NCBI GenBank assembly: GCA_020697375.1
Contig: JAJFBJ010000002.1
Location: 1 to 64,000, forward strand
Origin: Nitrospira sp.
Lineage (GTDB): Bacteria; Nitrospirota; Nitrospiria; Nitrospirales; Nitrospiraceae
DNA length: 64,000 bases
Direction: 5' to 3'
This document shows positions 9,433 to 18,213 of this stretch, in pieces. Under the pieces are notes generated by a model. It did not search any database, was not told where the DNA came from, and saw only the letters and a program-made list of their open reading frames with translations. Within the stretch, counting starts at the first letter, position 1; each line of letters starts with the position of its first letter. The position numbers and the translations under genes were made by a program.

Positions 9433-10541
9433 GGCTGCTTCGAAAAGAACGCTTGAAGACAGGCAACGGTCGCGGCGACATGGTCTTCCGTGGTCTCTGC
9501 GCTCATCGGCAGAGACAGCACTTCCCGGCAGAGGGATTGGGTTTCCGGAACATTCGGGATAGCCAACCCCAAGCCCTGATGCTCCCACATGGGTTTGGGC
9601 CAATGAACCAGCGTCTCGACGCCCTGCTCCTTCAGGTATGAGCGTACCTGACCTCGTACGCTCGTGCGGATGACGTAGTTTTGGTAGATGTCGCTGCGGC
9701 GGGTCTGATCGAAACGAGGCAGGCGCAACTGCCGGATCCCGGCAAGGCCCTGGTGATAGAGATCCGCAATCCTGCGCCGGTGGGCAATCCATTCGGGCAG
9801 ATAGCGAAGTTTGACATCCAGCACGGCAGCTTGCACGTTGTCCAAAAGCGCCGTCTGACCATGGTAGTGGTACTCGCCCGTTTCCCGGTCTTCGCCGTTA
9901 TAACGAAGGAGCGTGGCCATCCGCGCGATCTGCGGATCATTCGTCGTGATTGCCCCGCCGTCCCCGAATCCACCGAGAACCTTGAAGGGGTAGAAACTGA
10001 AACAGCCGGCCCGTCCCTGGCTTCCTGCGCATTGTCCGTCAAACGTCGCCCCAAGTGCCTGCGCCGCATCCTCGATGACGGCCAATCCTTGCTTGTCGGC
10101 GAGCGCCAGGATCGCCTCCATGTCGCACATCCGTCCGTTGAGATGGACCGGCAACAGGGCTTTGGTCCTCGGCGTGATGGCGCGCTCGATCGATCCCACA
10201 TCCATGTTGAAGTCGGATCCCACATCGACCAGGACCGGTTGCGCCCCGCAATGGACGATGGCAGAGACTGTCGCGACGAACGTATGGGCCACTGTAATCA
10301 CTTCATGGCCGGGTCCGACACCGGCTCCGAGGAGGGCGAAATACAGGGCATGATACCCGCTGTTGACGCCGACGGCGTACTTCACTCCCACGAATTCCGC
10401 CAGGTGCTGTTCGAAATCCCTGAGGTGACGCCGATTGATCAGATCGCCGTTCGTCAAACAGTCGATGATCGCGCGATCGATCTCCGGCTTGATGGTCGCA
10501 TAGTGACGGCGCGGGTCGATGAATGGAACGTAGTAGGCCAT
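9429..10541 (-). CDS. DegT/DnrJ/EryC1/StrS sugar aminotransferase (copy 1)
   Basis: PLP-dependent aminotransferase of 370 residues acting on keto-sugar nucleotides. The Schiff-base lysine is K187 in FYPFKVLGGFGDGG, and the phosphate-binding region GVNSGYHAL is near residue 58. It aligns without a gap over at least the first 190 residues with the second copy at 12665-13780, with roughly half the residues identical by eye, so the two are paralogs. The sequence HTFVATVSAI near residue 86 resembles 3-keto-sugar aminotransferases of the QdtB/FdtB kind, but 3- versus 4-keto preference cannot be settled here. The ATG is at 10541, 17 bases after the E1-beta stop. Confidence 0.9.
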   Translation of the reverse strand: MAYYVPFIDPRRHYATIKPEIDRAIIDCLTNGDLINRRHLRDFEQHLAEFVGVKYAVGVNSGYHALYFALLGAGVGPGHEVITVAHTFVATVSAIVHCGAQPVLVDVGSDFNMDVGSIERAITPRTKALLPVHLNGRMCDMEAILALADKQGLAVIEDAAQALGATFDGQCAGSQGRAGCFSFYPFKVLGGFGDGGAITTNDPQIARMATLLRYNGEDRETGEYHYHGQTALLDNVQAAVLDVKLRYLPEWIAHRRRIADLYHQGLAGIRQLRLPRFDQTRRSDIYQNYVIRTSVRGQVRSYLKEQGVETLVHWPKPMWEHQGLGLAIPNVPETQSLCREVLSLPMSAETTEDHVAATVACLQAFFSKQP

Positions 10542-10558
10542 ACGCAAGGGCCGGCGCC

Positions 10559-11533
10559 CTATGACAGCACCTTCTCCACCGCTGCGACAATGTTGCCGGC
10601 GCCGATATAATAGGCTCGCTCGAGCGCGGCGGAGGTCGGCGCCGGAGCATCCGGCAGACAGACGCGGACAATCGGGGCCTTGAGCGTATGAAAAATTTCC
10701 CCCGCGACCGCGGCGGCTATTTCGGCCGCGATGCCGCCGCTCATCCATGCGGCATCGGCGATGACCAGGCGACCGGTTTTCCCCACGGAAGAATAAATGA
10801 GGTCGCGATCCCAGGGCTTGATCGACCGCAAGTCGATCGATTCCACATCGATACCCCGCCCCGCCAGCATCTCGACCGCCTTGACCGCCTCAGCCGCCAT
10901 GTACGACGTGGCGACCAGCGTGACGTCATTCCCGCTGCGGCGAAGCGCCGCCGTTCCGATCGGCACTTCATAGAGGCCATCCGGCACGTCTCCCTCCAAG
11001 TCATAGAGCCAGCGGTCATCGAGATAGAGCACCGGATTCCCGTCCCGGACGGCGGCGATGAGCAGACCCTTCGCATCAAAGGGAGTGCTGGGCATGATTA
11101 CCTTCAAACCAGGCACATGGGCAAACAGCGCCTGTAATGCTTGGGAATGCTGAGCTCCCTGCTCGCCTCCCCGGTTGATGACCGCGCGAATGACGACGGG
11201 AACATTGACCTGCCCTCCAAAAAGATAGGACCAGTTGGCCGCCTGATTCACGATCGGATCGACCGCCAGAAGCATGAAGTCCATCCGCGCGTGGAACACG
11301 ATCGGTCGCATGCCGACGATCGCGGCCCCGATGGCGGCTCCCGTCGTCGCGTTTTCCGATACCGGGCAGTCGAGCACCCGTTCGCGGCCGAACTCCTTGT
11401 CCAGGTCTTGAAGGCTGGCCCCTGCATACCAGGGGTTCCATACGCCTTGGCCGCACACGAAGACCCGAGAATCATGCCGCAAGAGATCGGCATGCGCTTC
11501 TCGTATTGCCTGAGCATAGGAAATACGGCGCAT
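10559..11533 (-). CDS. TPP-dependent dehydrogenase E1-beta-like (transketolase pyrimidine-binding) subunit
   Basis: 324 residues with the E1-beta layout of pyruvate/acetoin/branched-chain keto-acid dehydrogenases. The activating glutamate is E60 in CPVSENATTG, AQHSQALQALFAHVPGLKV is the conserved central stretch, and a transketolase C-terminal domain follows. It pairs with the E1-alpha gene directly upstream. No E2 lipoyl acyltransferase or E3 gene is nearby, so a classical dehydrogenase complex is unlikely. Placed between two sugar aminotransferases, it more likely serves a ligase-type reaction that adds a keto-acid-derived acyl carbon unit to a sugar. A GGAGG site lies about 11 bases before the ATG. 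Confidence 0.88.
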   Translation of the reverse strand: MRRISYAQAIREAHADLLRHDSRVFVCGQGVWNPWYAGASLQDLDKEFGRERVLDCPVSENATTGAAIGAAIVGMRPIVFHARMDFMLLAVDPIVNQAANWSYLFGGQVNVPVVIRAVINRGGEQGAQHSQALQALFAHVPGLKVIMPSTPFDAKGLLIAAVRDGNPVLYLDDRWLYDLEGDVPDGLYEVPIGTAALRRSGNDVTLVATSYMAAEAVKAVEMLAGRGIDVESIDLRSIKPWDRDLIYSSVGKTGRLVIADAAWMSGGIAAEIAAAVAGEIFHTLKAPIVRVCLPDAPAPTSAALERAYYIGAGNIVAAVEKVLS

Positions 11534-11542
11534 TCTGTAGAA

Positions 11543-12550
11543 CTACCTCCGCATAACATGGACATGCCGGAGAAGATCGCTCCCATCCGGAAGGGGCGAG
11601 GCGCGCGCGAACGCGACGGCCGACTCGACCTCATCCTTGATGGCGCGTTCCACGGCATCCACCTCCCGGTCGGAGATACCCTCCACCATCAAATGCCGTT
11701 TCAGGCGCATGATGGGATCTTTCGGCAACCATTCATCCAGTTCACGACGCCGATTCTCACCGACCATGAGATCCAATCCAGGACCAACATGGCCGCGCCA
11801 CCGATAGGTCCGACACTCCAGGAAGGACGGTCCTTCACCGGCCCTCGCCCTTCCGACTGCCTTCACCGCCCCGTCGAAGACCGCCATCACATCGTTTCCG
11901 TCCAGACGGACAGCCGGCATTCCGACCGGCTCTGCGATGTGGGCGAGGTTGTCGTTCAGCCGGCGATCCGAGAGGGCCATGTGCGTGGAGTAAAAATTGT
12001 TCTCGCATACGAACAGCACGGGGAGCCGATAGAGGGCAGCGAGATTCAGGGACTCGTGAAAATGGCCTTCCTCCGTGGCGCCGTCTCCGAAAAATGCGAC
12101 GGCCACGCGCGACTCATGACGAAGTTTCGAAGCCAGCCCCGCGCCGACGGCGAGAGGAATCGTCGCTCCCACCAGGGGCACTGTCCCGTACAGGCCACAG
12201 GCGGGTGCCACGAGATGCATGGAGCCTCCGCGTCCTTTGGAGCACCCTGTCGCTTTGCCGAAAATCTCCGCCATCATTTCAGCCAACCCTCCGCCCTTCG
12301 CCAGGTAATGGCCGTGCGAGCGATGCCCGCCCCAGACGGTATCTTGCTGCTCCAACGCCGCACAGACGCCGGCGGCAATGGCCTCCTGTCCGATCGACAG
12401 GTGGCAGGGGGTTTTGATCTCGGTTGCTTCCACAAGCGTTGCGATACGTTCTTCGGCAAGGCGGATCAGCAGCATCATTCGGTACAGGTTCAAAAGAAAG
12501 GGAACGGAGCCCCTTCCATGCTCTGGTCCTATCCGGTCTGTCGAATTCAT
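11543..12550 (-). CDS. TPP-dependent dehydrogenase E1-alpha-like subunit
   Basis: 335 residues. The thiamine-diphosphate motif starts at GDG (residues 155-157) and ends at NN (184-185), and H77/H80 of GGHRSHGHYL and RGGSMH are typical of E1-alpha. AGGA lies a few bases before the ATG at 12550. The E1-beta gene follows 9 bases downstream, so the two should form an alpha2beta2 enzyme. The family normally decarboxylates pyruvate or a branched keto acid and passes the acyl group to lipoyl-E2. Lacking a local E2, this pair may pass an acyl carbanion to a keto-sugar, as I recall for the AviB1/AviB2 pair of avilamycin. That role is an inference. Confidence 0.88.
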   Translation of the reverse strand: MNSTDRIGPEHGRGSVPFLLNLYRMMLLIRLAEERIATLVEATEIKTPCHLSIGQEAIAAGVCAALEQQDTVWGGHRSHGHYLAKGGGLAEMMAEIFGKATGCSKGRGGSMHLVAPACGLYGTVPLVGATIPLAVGAGLASKLRHESRVAVAFFGDGATEEGHFHESLNLAALYRLPVLFVCENNFYSTHMALSDRRLNDNLAHIAEPVGMPAVRLDGNDVMAVFDGAVKAVGRARAGEGPSFLECRTYRWRGHVGPGLDLMVGENRRRELDEWLPKDPIMRLKRHLMVEGISDREVDAVERAIKDEVESAVAFARASPLPDGSDLLRHVHVMRR

Positions 12551-12664
12551 GGATTCCTATTGGTAAGAGAGCTGCCTGGTACGGTTCATTCGCCGTACCA
12601 TGTGCCCCATGGAACGCGAAACGAGCCGCCGGCAACACAGTACCACCTAACAGGCACCCAGGCC

Positions 12665-13780
12665 TTAGGTCTCACGATAGAAATCATGCATGCAAGCTAT
12701 GACGTACCGGATCTGATCATCTCCGAGTTCCGGACCAATCGGCAGGTAGAGAAATTCCTTGGCGATGGTTTCGGTCATGGGCAACGACAGATGGTCCAGG
12801 CGCAACGCCTTATGCCGATGGACCGGCGTCACCAGCGAAAGCGGCGTCAACGGCTCGATGCCGCGCTTCTTCAGGAATGTGACCAGTTCATCCCGGCGTT
12901 CCGCCCGCACCGCATAGTTCAGAAAAACATCGAAATGCTTCTCATCAGGAAAGTATGGCAGCCGCAGCTGAGGGATATCCGCCAATCCCTTATGGTAGGC
13001 CTCGGCGATGCAACGACGTCGTTGGATCCAGCCTGAAAAATGCTTCAATTTGACGTTCAAGATGGCGGCCTGCAGGTTGTCCAAACGCGAATTGTAGCCA
13101 TGACAGAGGACTTCTCCGGTCTCCCTGTCTTCGCCATAATCCCTCAGCACGGCAACCTGCCGGGCGATTGCCTGATCGTCGGTGGTCACAATCCCCCCGT
13201 CTCCGAACGCCCCGAGCATTTTGAAGGGATACAGGCTGAAGCATCCGGCGACGCCGAACGAACCCACTTTTCGGCCCTCGTATTCCGCTCCCAGCGCCTG
13301 GGCCGCATCCTCCACGACATACAGCTCGTGGCTTCGTGCGATGTCCATGAGCCTTCTCATATCGCAGGAACGGCCGTTCAAGTGAACGGGAACGATGGCG
13401 CGCGTGCGCGACGTGATGGCCCGTTCGAGTCTCGACAGGTCCATATTGAAATCATCGGCGACATCCATGAGAACCGGAGCGGCGCCCGTATGCACGATAG
13501 CCGAGATGGTGGCCACGCAAGTGTGCGAAACCGAAATCACTTCGTCGCCCGGCCCGACGCCCAGGGCTTTGAAGGTCAAGTGGAGCGCATCGGAACCGCT
13601 GTTCACACCGACGGCGTACCGCGTGCCGACGAAGGCTGCGAGGTTGCGCTCAAAGTCGCGCAGCTCATCCCGCAAAATGAGGTTGCCCCGCTTCAAGACG
13701 TTCGTCACAGCCTCCAAGATTTCGTCCTGGATGCCGGCGAAATGATCGGGCACATTCACGAAGGGAACTTGGTATGGCAT
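12665..13780 (-). CDS. DegT/DnrJ/EryC1/StrS sugar aminotransferase (copy 2)
   Basis: 371 residues, paralogous to the copy at 9429-10541, with the PLP lysine at the same position (K187, LYPFKMLGAFGDGG). It should transfer an amino group from glutamate to a keto-sugar nucleotide. The ATG at 13780 has only a weak ribosome binding site. The frame is open upstream, but that part is low in family similarity and was excluded. The second half diverges more from copy 1, including the region after residue 300 that contacts the sugar, so the two enzymes may use different substrates. The E1-alpha gene follows after 114 bases. Confidence 0.9.
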   Translation of the reverse strand: MPYQVPFVNVPDHFAGIQDEILEAVTNVLKRGNLILRDELRDFERNLAAFVGTRYAVGVNSGSDALHLTFKALGVGPGDEVISVSHTCVATISAIVHTGAAPVLMDVADDFNMDLSRLERAITSRTRAIVPVHLNGRSCDMRRLMDIARSHELYVVEDAAQALGAEYEGRKVGSFGVAGCFSLYPFKMLGAFGDGGIVTTDDQAIARQVAVLRDYGEDRETGEVLCHGYNSRLDNLQAAILNVKLKHFSGWIQRRRCIAEAYHKGLADIPQLRLPYFPDEKHFDVFLNYAVRAERRDELVTFLKKRGIEPLTPLSLVTPVHRHKALRLDHLSLPMTETIAKEFLYLPIGPELGDDQIRYVIACMHDFYRET

Positions 13781-13977
13781 AAGCTGACGCTGAAGCGAAC
13801 AGTCAGTGGTCCGTTCCATTAGGCTGCGACCGGCCTTGCATGTTTTCTCCCAGCAGGATGGGGGAAAAGGCCGCCAGCGGCGTTCTCGCACCGCTCGGAG
13901 ACTCAATGTACTCCCGAAGTATGTAGTCGCCTCTTCGCTCGCTGGGGCCTTGCCGGACGGTCTTTTGCGCATCCTGC

Positions 13978-15660
13978 CTAGGCCGCGGGCAGACCGGTTC
14001 GATGCGGTTTCATCCTGGTTGTGACGATGGTCGCCACCGTCCTGAGAATGATCTTGAGGTCGGTCATCAGCGACTGCTCGCGGATATACCGCAACTGCTC
14101 GCGGACTTTTTCCTGTCGTATCCGATCCACATAGAACTGCACGGGATCGGATGAGCCGGCGAGAAGTGCCCCTTCATCATGAAAACGCAATGAGCCATAA
14201 TCGGTCATACCGGGGCGTACCGAATGAACGAGGCGCTTTTCCTCAGCGCTATAGTATTGGAAATAAAATTCACATTCCGGCCGCGGGCCGACAAGACTCA
14301 TGTCTCCCTTGAGCACATTGAGGAGTTGAGGCAACTCGTCCAGCTTGTATTTTCTCAAGAACCTTCCGACTCTGGTCACCCGGCGGTCGCCTTCGGGGGT
14401 GATGGGCGCGCCCTGCTCCGCGGCAAGACACATCGTTCTGAACTTGATCATGCGAAATGGCTTTCCATATTTACCGAGACGGTCGCCTCGATACAAGACC
14501 GGCCCCCGGGAGTCTAATTTTATAAGGAGCGTTAGGACCGGAGCCAACGGGGCGAACAGGAGCAGCCCGGCCAAGGCTCCCAACAGATCGAATGCTCTCC
14601 GGCCAGGGTACTCCTGTCTATCGGCGTCCGCCCGCCTGCCTCGCCACGATACCCCGGGCAGTGCGGCAAGAACGAGCCCGTACATGGCGCCACAGCCATG
14701 GGCAACATGCCTGACGGCAAACACAAGCGGCAATGTCCACAGATATCTGGCATTTTTCCTACGGACGGCAAACTGAACAGACAATGCCAAAGCGACAAAG
14801 GCATATGACGCCACGGCGGCTGCAAGCGCCCAGGCGAAACGCCAGTCGAGAAACATACCCATTCCCAGCACAACCAACAGGACGACCCACGCGAATGGAA
14901 TCCAGTGCCTCCAGGAACTGGCCTGCTTGCCGAACTTCAAGACATAGGTGGTCCAGACTCCATCGCTGAAATTATGCGCCCAGAATGATTTCAAATCCGC
15001 ATCTGCGTAATAGGTCACTCGAATCTGAGGCGCCAGCAGGATTTTTCCTCCACTGCTTCGAAGCCTCCTGTTCAAGTCCATATCGGAACTTCCGGCTAAT
15101 CTCTCATCGAACGATCCGAGGCGCTCCAGCGTGTCTCTTCTCCAACAGCCGAACGCCGCCGCGTCGGCCCAGCGCGGCTCGCCTGCGCCGATCTTGATAT
15201 AGGCATTTCCCGAAGCGAACCGATGGGACAAGGAGGCGGCAATCGCCTCCGCCATGAACGTCCCGTTCCTGGGAGTGATGGAACAGACTCCGCCTACCAT
15301 GTCCGCGGGATAGGCAAACAAATAGCGGACGCAGGCTTCGATGTAATCCGGAGGATAGGTGGAATGCGCGTCCACCTTCATGACCACCTGGCTGGACGAC
15401 CGACGGATGCCGAGGTTCATCGCCGCCGGAATTGTACCGGCCGGATTATCGATGAGCCGGATATGCGGATGTGATTCGGCGAATCGTTCGACGACTGCCC
15501 TTGTGCCATCCTGGCTGACACCGTCCAGCACGAGGATGTCGAGGCGATCCGCGGGATACGGGTTCGCGACGATCGAGCCGAGACAGCGGCCGATAAACGC
15601 TGCCTCATTCCGGCATGGGATGATGACCGCAACGGAAGGGTGTTGTTCCTTATTCAGCAT
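13978..15660 (-). CDS. Fused GT2 glycosyltransferase and undecaprenyl-phosphate sugar-1-phosphate transferase
   Basis: 560 residues in two modules. Residues 8-240 form a GT2 domain (VAVIIPCRNEAAFIG, a DxD-like MKVDAHS at 94-100, and SDMDLNRRL). Two or three membrane segments span about 255-335. Residues 356-550 form a bacterial sugar transferase of the PglC/WcaJ monotopic type, with KFRTM at 406-410, the catalytic Asp-Glu at 441-442 (KLDELPQ) and GDMSLVGPRPE. The second module should start glycan assembly on undecaprenyl phosphate and the first may add a following sugar. The ATG at 15660 lies 8 bases after the upstream stop. No break in the frame suggests a sequencing fusion. Confidence 0.9.
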   Translation of the reverse strand: MLNKEQHPSVAVIIPCRNEAAFIGRCLGSIVANPYPADRLDILVLDGVSQDGTRAVVERFAESHPHIRLIDNPAGTIPAAMNLGIRRSSSQVVMKVDAHSTYPPDYIEACVRYLFAYPADMVGGVCSITPRNGTFMAEAIAASLSHRFASGNAYIKIGAGEPRWADAAAFGCWRRDTLERLGSFDERLAGSSDMDLNRRLRSSGGKILLAPQIRVTYYADADLKSFWAHNFSDGVWTTYVLKFGKQASSWRHWIPFAWVVLLVVLGMGMFLDWRFAWALAAAVASYAFVALALSVQFAVRRKNARYLWTLPLVFAVRHVAHGCGAMYGLVLAALPGVSWRGRRADADRQEYPGRRAFDLLGALAGLLLFAPLAPVLTLLIKLDSRGPVLYRGDRLGKYGKPFRMIKFRTMCLAAEQGAPITPEGDRRVTRVGRFLRKYKLDELPQLLNVLKGDMSLVGPRPECEFYFQYYSAEEKRLVHSVRPGMTDYGSLRFHDEGALLAGSSDPVQFYVDRIRQEKVREQLRYIREQSLMTDLKIILRTVATIVTTRMKPHRTGLPAA

Positions 15661-15667
15661 CGAATCT

Positions 15668-17065
15668 TTAACGCAGGGGCTTCGGCACACCCAACAACTG
15701 TCCCCAACGAATTGAAGCCAGCCATACGATCATGGTGGGTATGAGGAAGGCCTCGATGATCATGCCCTTGTAGGCTTCGGGGCCCGCGCGAACCAGCGGA
15801 GGGATGAATGAGACGAACCCTGCCGGAGCCACGATGGCCAAGACGTTCGTCCATCGGCGGTCGCCACATGTGGCCCGGCGGTGAGCGTTATAACACTTGG
15901 CCCACACGAAGCCCAACAGAAGCGCGCCGATGATCAGCCCCCCGATTCCAAAGTTCAAGTACCATCCGGTCGCATGATGCACCGTATACCCCTGTCCCGT
16001 CGCACCCTCATAGATACCGAGATTTTCCGCATACTGCACATACGTGCCCTCGGGTCTTTCAGGCCAAAACATGCGGGGGACGATTGAAGTCACGAATGCG
16101 ATCAAACTCGCTCCATAGGTGTAGGCAGCGTTGAAATGGAATACGCCGTAGAGAGAAAAATGTGCGGCAAAGGCTTCGTTGCTCGACCGAATTTCAGGAG
16201 CCCAGGCAAAGGCGTCCCACCAACTCCCGCTCTCCAACAGGGCGAACATCGAAAGCCCCCTCAAAAAATCGATCGCCGCGATGGCAATAAATGCCAGCAT
16301 CCCGATCGGCGCCACGAGCGCCCACTTGACCGGCCTTGCATTGGCCAAATAGAAAAGCCCTCCCAAGATGAAGGCAGAAAACAGTTCGTTCTTATTGCCC
16401 AGCATGGCAAGAAATCCGAATGTGCCCAACATCGAACCGATATACGCCAATCCTATCGTGAGACCTTTGCTTCCTACCAGGAATCGGCTTGCGTCGCCCG
16501 TGACATACACCGCAAACCCGATCGCCAAGGCGAACAACGCGACCCGGTTCAGCACCTGATGCAGAGTGAACCATTCGTTGTACTCTCCCAGCCCGCCTCT
16601 CGTCGCATAGTAGGCCGACATGTTGAGCTGAGCAGCAGCCAGTAATTGATCTTGCATGATCAAGAAGCTGGTCACAATAGCCGCAGCGGACAGAAGGAGT
16701 ATGAAGACATGGGAGATGGAAGCCGGAGCGGAACCCTGGGCAAAGGCAATGCCTTGGCGCCCCCGTGGCAGCAAACACAAGATCGTCAGTTCGACCAGGA
16801 TAATGAAAGTCGCATACAACAATAAGGACCACAGATAGTTTTCATCCAATTCGACAGGAAACATTTTTGCGAGTAAATAGTCATATCGTTTTCCACTGTC
16901 TCCACCGAGTTGATCGGTGACGATCGACCAGGCCCCATAGAGCGACCAGAAGTATAAGAATCCGATGCCTACTGGAAATCCCACGTGGCCCGTCTTAAGC
17001 CAGAGGAGAAGGGCCAATGCGGCAATGACCGACGTTTGCAGCAATAGCAGTAGATAAAACTCCAT
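15668..17065 (-). CDS. Wzy-like O-antigen/exopolysaccharide polymerase
   Basis: Polytopic membrane protein of about 465 residues with 11 or 12 hydrophobic segments and one large loop (about residues 290-370, with several Arg, Tyr and His). This is the layout of oligosaccharide repeat-unit polymerases. It should polymerise undecaprenyl-linked repeat units in the periplasm. The ATG at 17065 is preferred over the upstream ATG at 17098, because the first 11 residues of the longer form are charged and precede the first membrane helix. Wzy proteins share little sequence, so the call rests on topology and on its place between a GT4 gene and the GT2/sugar-transferase gene. Confidence 0.78.
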   Translation of the reverse strand: MEFYLLLLLQTSVIAALALLLWLKTGHVGFPVGIGFLYFWSLYGAWSIVTDQLGGDSGKRYDYLLAKMFPVELDENYLWSLLLYATFIILVELTILCLLPRGRQGIAFAQGSAPASISHVFILLLSAAAIVTSFLIMQDQLLAAAQLNMSAYYATRGGLGEYNEWFTLHQVLNRVALFALAIGFAVYVTGDASRFLVGSKGLTIGLAYIGSMLGTFGFLAMLGNKNELFSAFILGGLFYLANARPVKWALVAPIGMLAFIAIAAIDFLRGLSMFALLESGSWWDAFAWAPEIRSSNEAFAAHFSLYGVFHFNAAYTYGASLIAFVTSIVPRMFWPERPEGTYVQYAENLGIYEGATGQGYTVHHATGWYLNFGIGGLIIGALLLGFVWAKCYNAHRRATCGDRRWTNVLAIVAPAGFVSFIPPLVRAGPEAYKGMIIEAFLIPTMIVWLASIRWGQLLGVPKPLR

Positions 17066-17166
17066 GGAACCTCGTCCACATCTCCTTCGACCGACCATCA
17101 GAGGCGTCGTCCGGACTATATTGCGACCCGCAACGGCGTCAAAGCCGGTGGCTGAAGGACACCTTC

Positions 17167-18201
17167 CTACCTGTCCATCACTTCACGATAGAGCGCCAAC
17201 ACTTTAGAAGCCATCCGTTCTGCGGTCAGATCAAGGCGTATGGCCTGGCTTCCATTCGATCGTGCCGGCATCCGCAATATCTCGCTCAAGGCTGCTCCAA
17301 GTTTCTGCGGGTCGTCGCCGATAATTTTAGACGGATGGACATCTCGAAGCCGCTCGCGCACATCCCCCACATCCACGGACACTACCGGAAGATCGCAGGC
17401 CATGGCTTCCTTGATCACGTTGGGAGATCCTTCCGCCATACTGGTCAGCAGAAAGCAGTCCGCCGCATTGAACATGGTCGCCACTGACTCCTGATCCTTA
17501 CTGCCGTCCAACACAACGAACCGAATCTTACCGCACAACGATTCGGCGACGCGAACGGCCGCTTGAGCCAGGTCAAGACGCTTGTGGACCGGACCGGTCC
17601 CTGCGCTGGATATGACCACCTTCTCACCATCCAGCCAACCGCAACTCGCTCTCGCTTCGTGTTTCGGAACGGGGTGAAAGACCGCCATATCCACTCCGGA
17701 CGGAATAACCTTGGCTTTTCCCGCCTTCCACCACAGCCTGCCCTTCAGTTGCCGGCTGACGCAGATGATGCCGGCTGCCCGAAGGGCGGCAAGTTGGGAC
17801 ATCACCCGGCCTGCCGGCGGTCTCAGCGGATGCCTATCCCAGAAACGATTGAGATCGCTTCCTTGAAAGGTGATCACGAGGGGCAGGCGAGTCAGCGCGG
17901 CACAGAACAACGCGGTCACCGTGCCATAATGCGCGTGAACGAGATCCGGTCGAAAACCGGCGACTTCACGGCGAAACCTCGCTGCTTCAGAAAGCAGAAT
18001 GCCGGGGGAAGTGCGGGAGTGCAAAAAAAACGATCGGCTGATCACGCCCAGTTGCTCAAGAGCGGCGATCTGATTTCTGGCGAAGATCATGTTGAAACCG
18101 ATCGGTAAACCGGGAACGACCGATAAGACACGCGGTGTGAAGTTAGCCATAGACAAACCCGGAACGGCCGGCAGCCGACGGCGATCGCTCGGCATCATCA
18201 T
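17167..18201 (-). CDS. GT4-family glycosyltransferase
   Basis: 344 residues with a GT-B fold layout. The N-terminal acceptor domain has the HAHYG stretch, and FQGSD follows. The C-terminal donor domain has SAGTGPVHKRLDL, a nucleotide-sugar site, and the E-x7-E motif in EGSPNVIKEAM followed by DLPVVS. It should add a sugar to the lipid-linked repeat unit at the cytoplasmic face. An ATG at 18150 that gives MANFTPRVLSVVPGLP as N-terminus may be the true start; neither has a clear ribosome binding site. The SGNH gene ends 12 bases upstream. Confidence 0.85.
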   Translation of the reverse strand: MMMPSDRRRLPAVPGLSMANFTPRVLSVVPGLPIGFNMIFARNQIAALEQLGVISRSFFLHSRTSPGILLSEAARFRREVAGFRPDLVHAHYGTVTALFCAALTRLPLVITFQGSDLNRFWDRHPLRPPAGRVMSQLAALRAAGIICVSRQLKGRLWWKAGKAKVIPSGVDMAVFHPVPKHEARASCGWLDGEKVVISSAGTGPVHKRLDLAQAAVRVAESLCGKIRFVVLDGSKDQESVATMFNAADCFLLTSMAEGSPNVIKEAMACDLPVVSVDVGDVRERLRDVHPSKIIGDDPQKLGAALSEILRMPARSNGSQAIRLDLTAERMASKVLALYREVMDR

Positions 18202-18213
18202 ATTGAGCGCACG

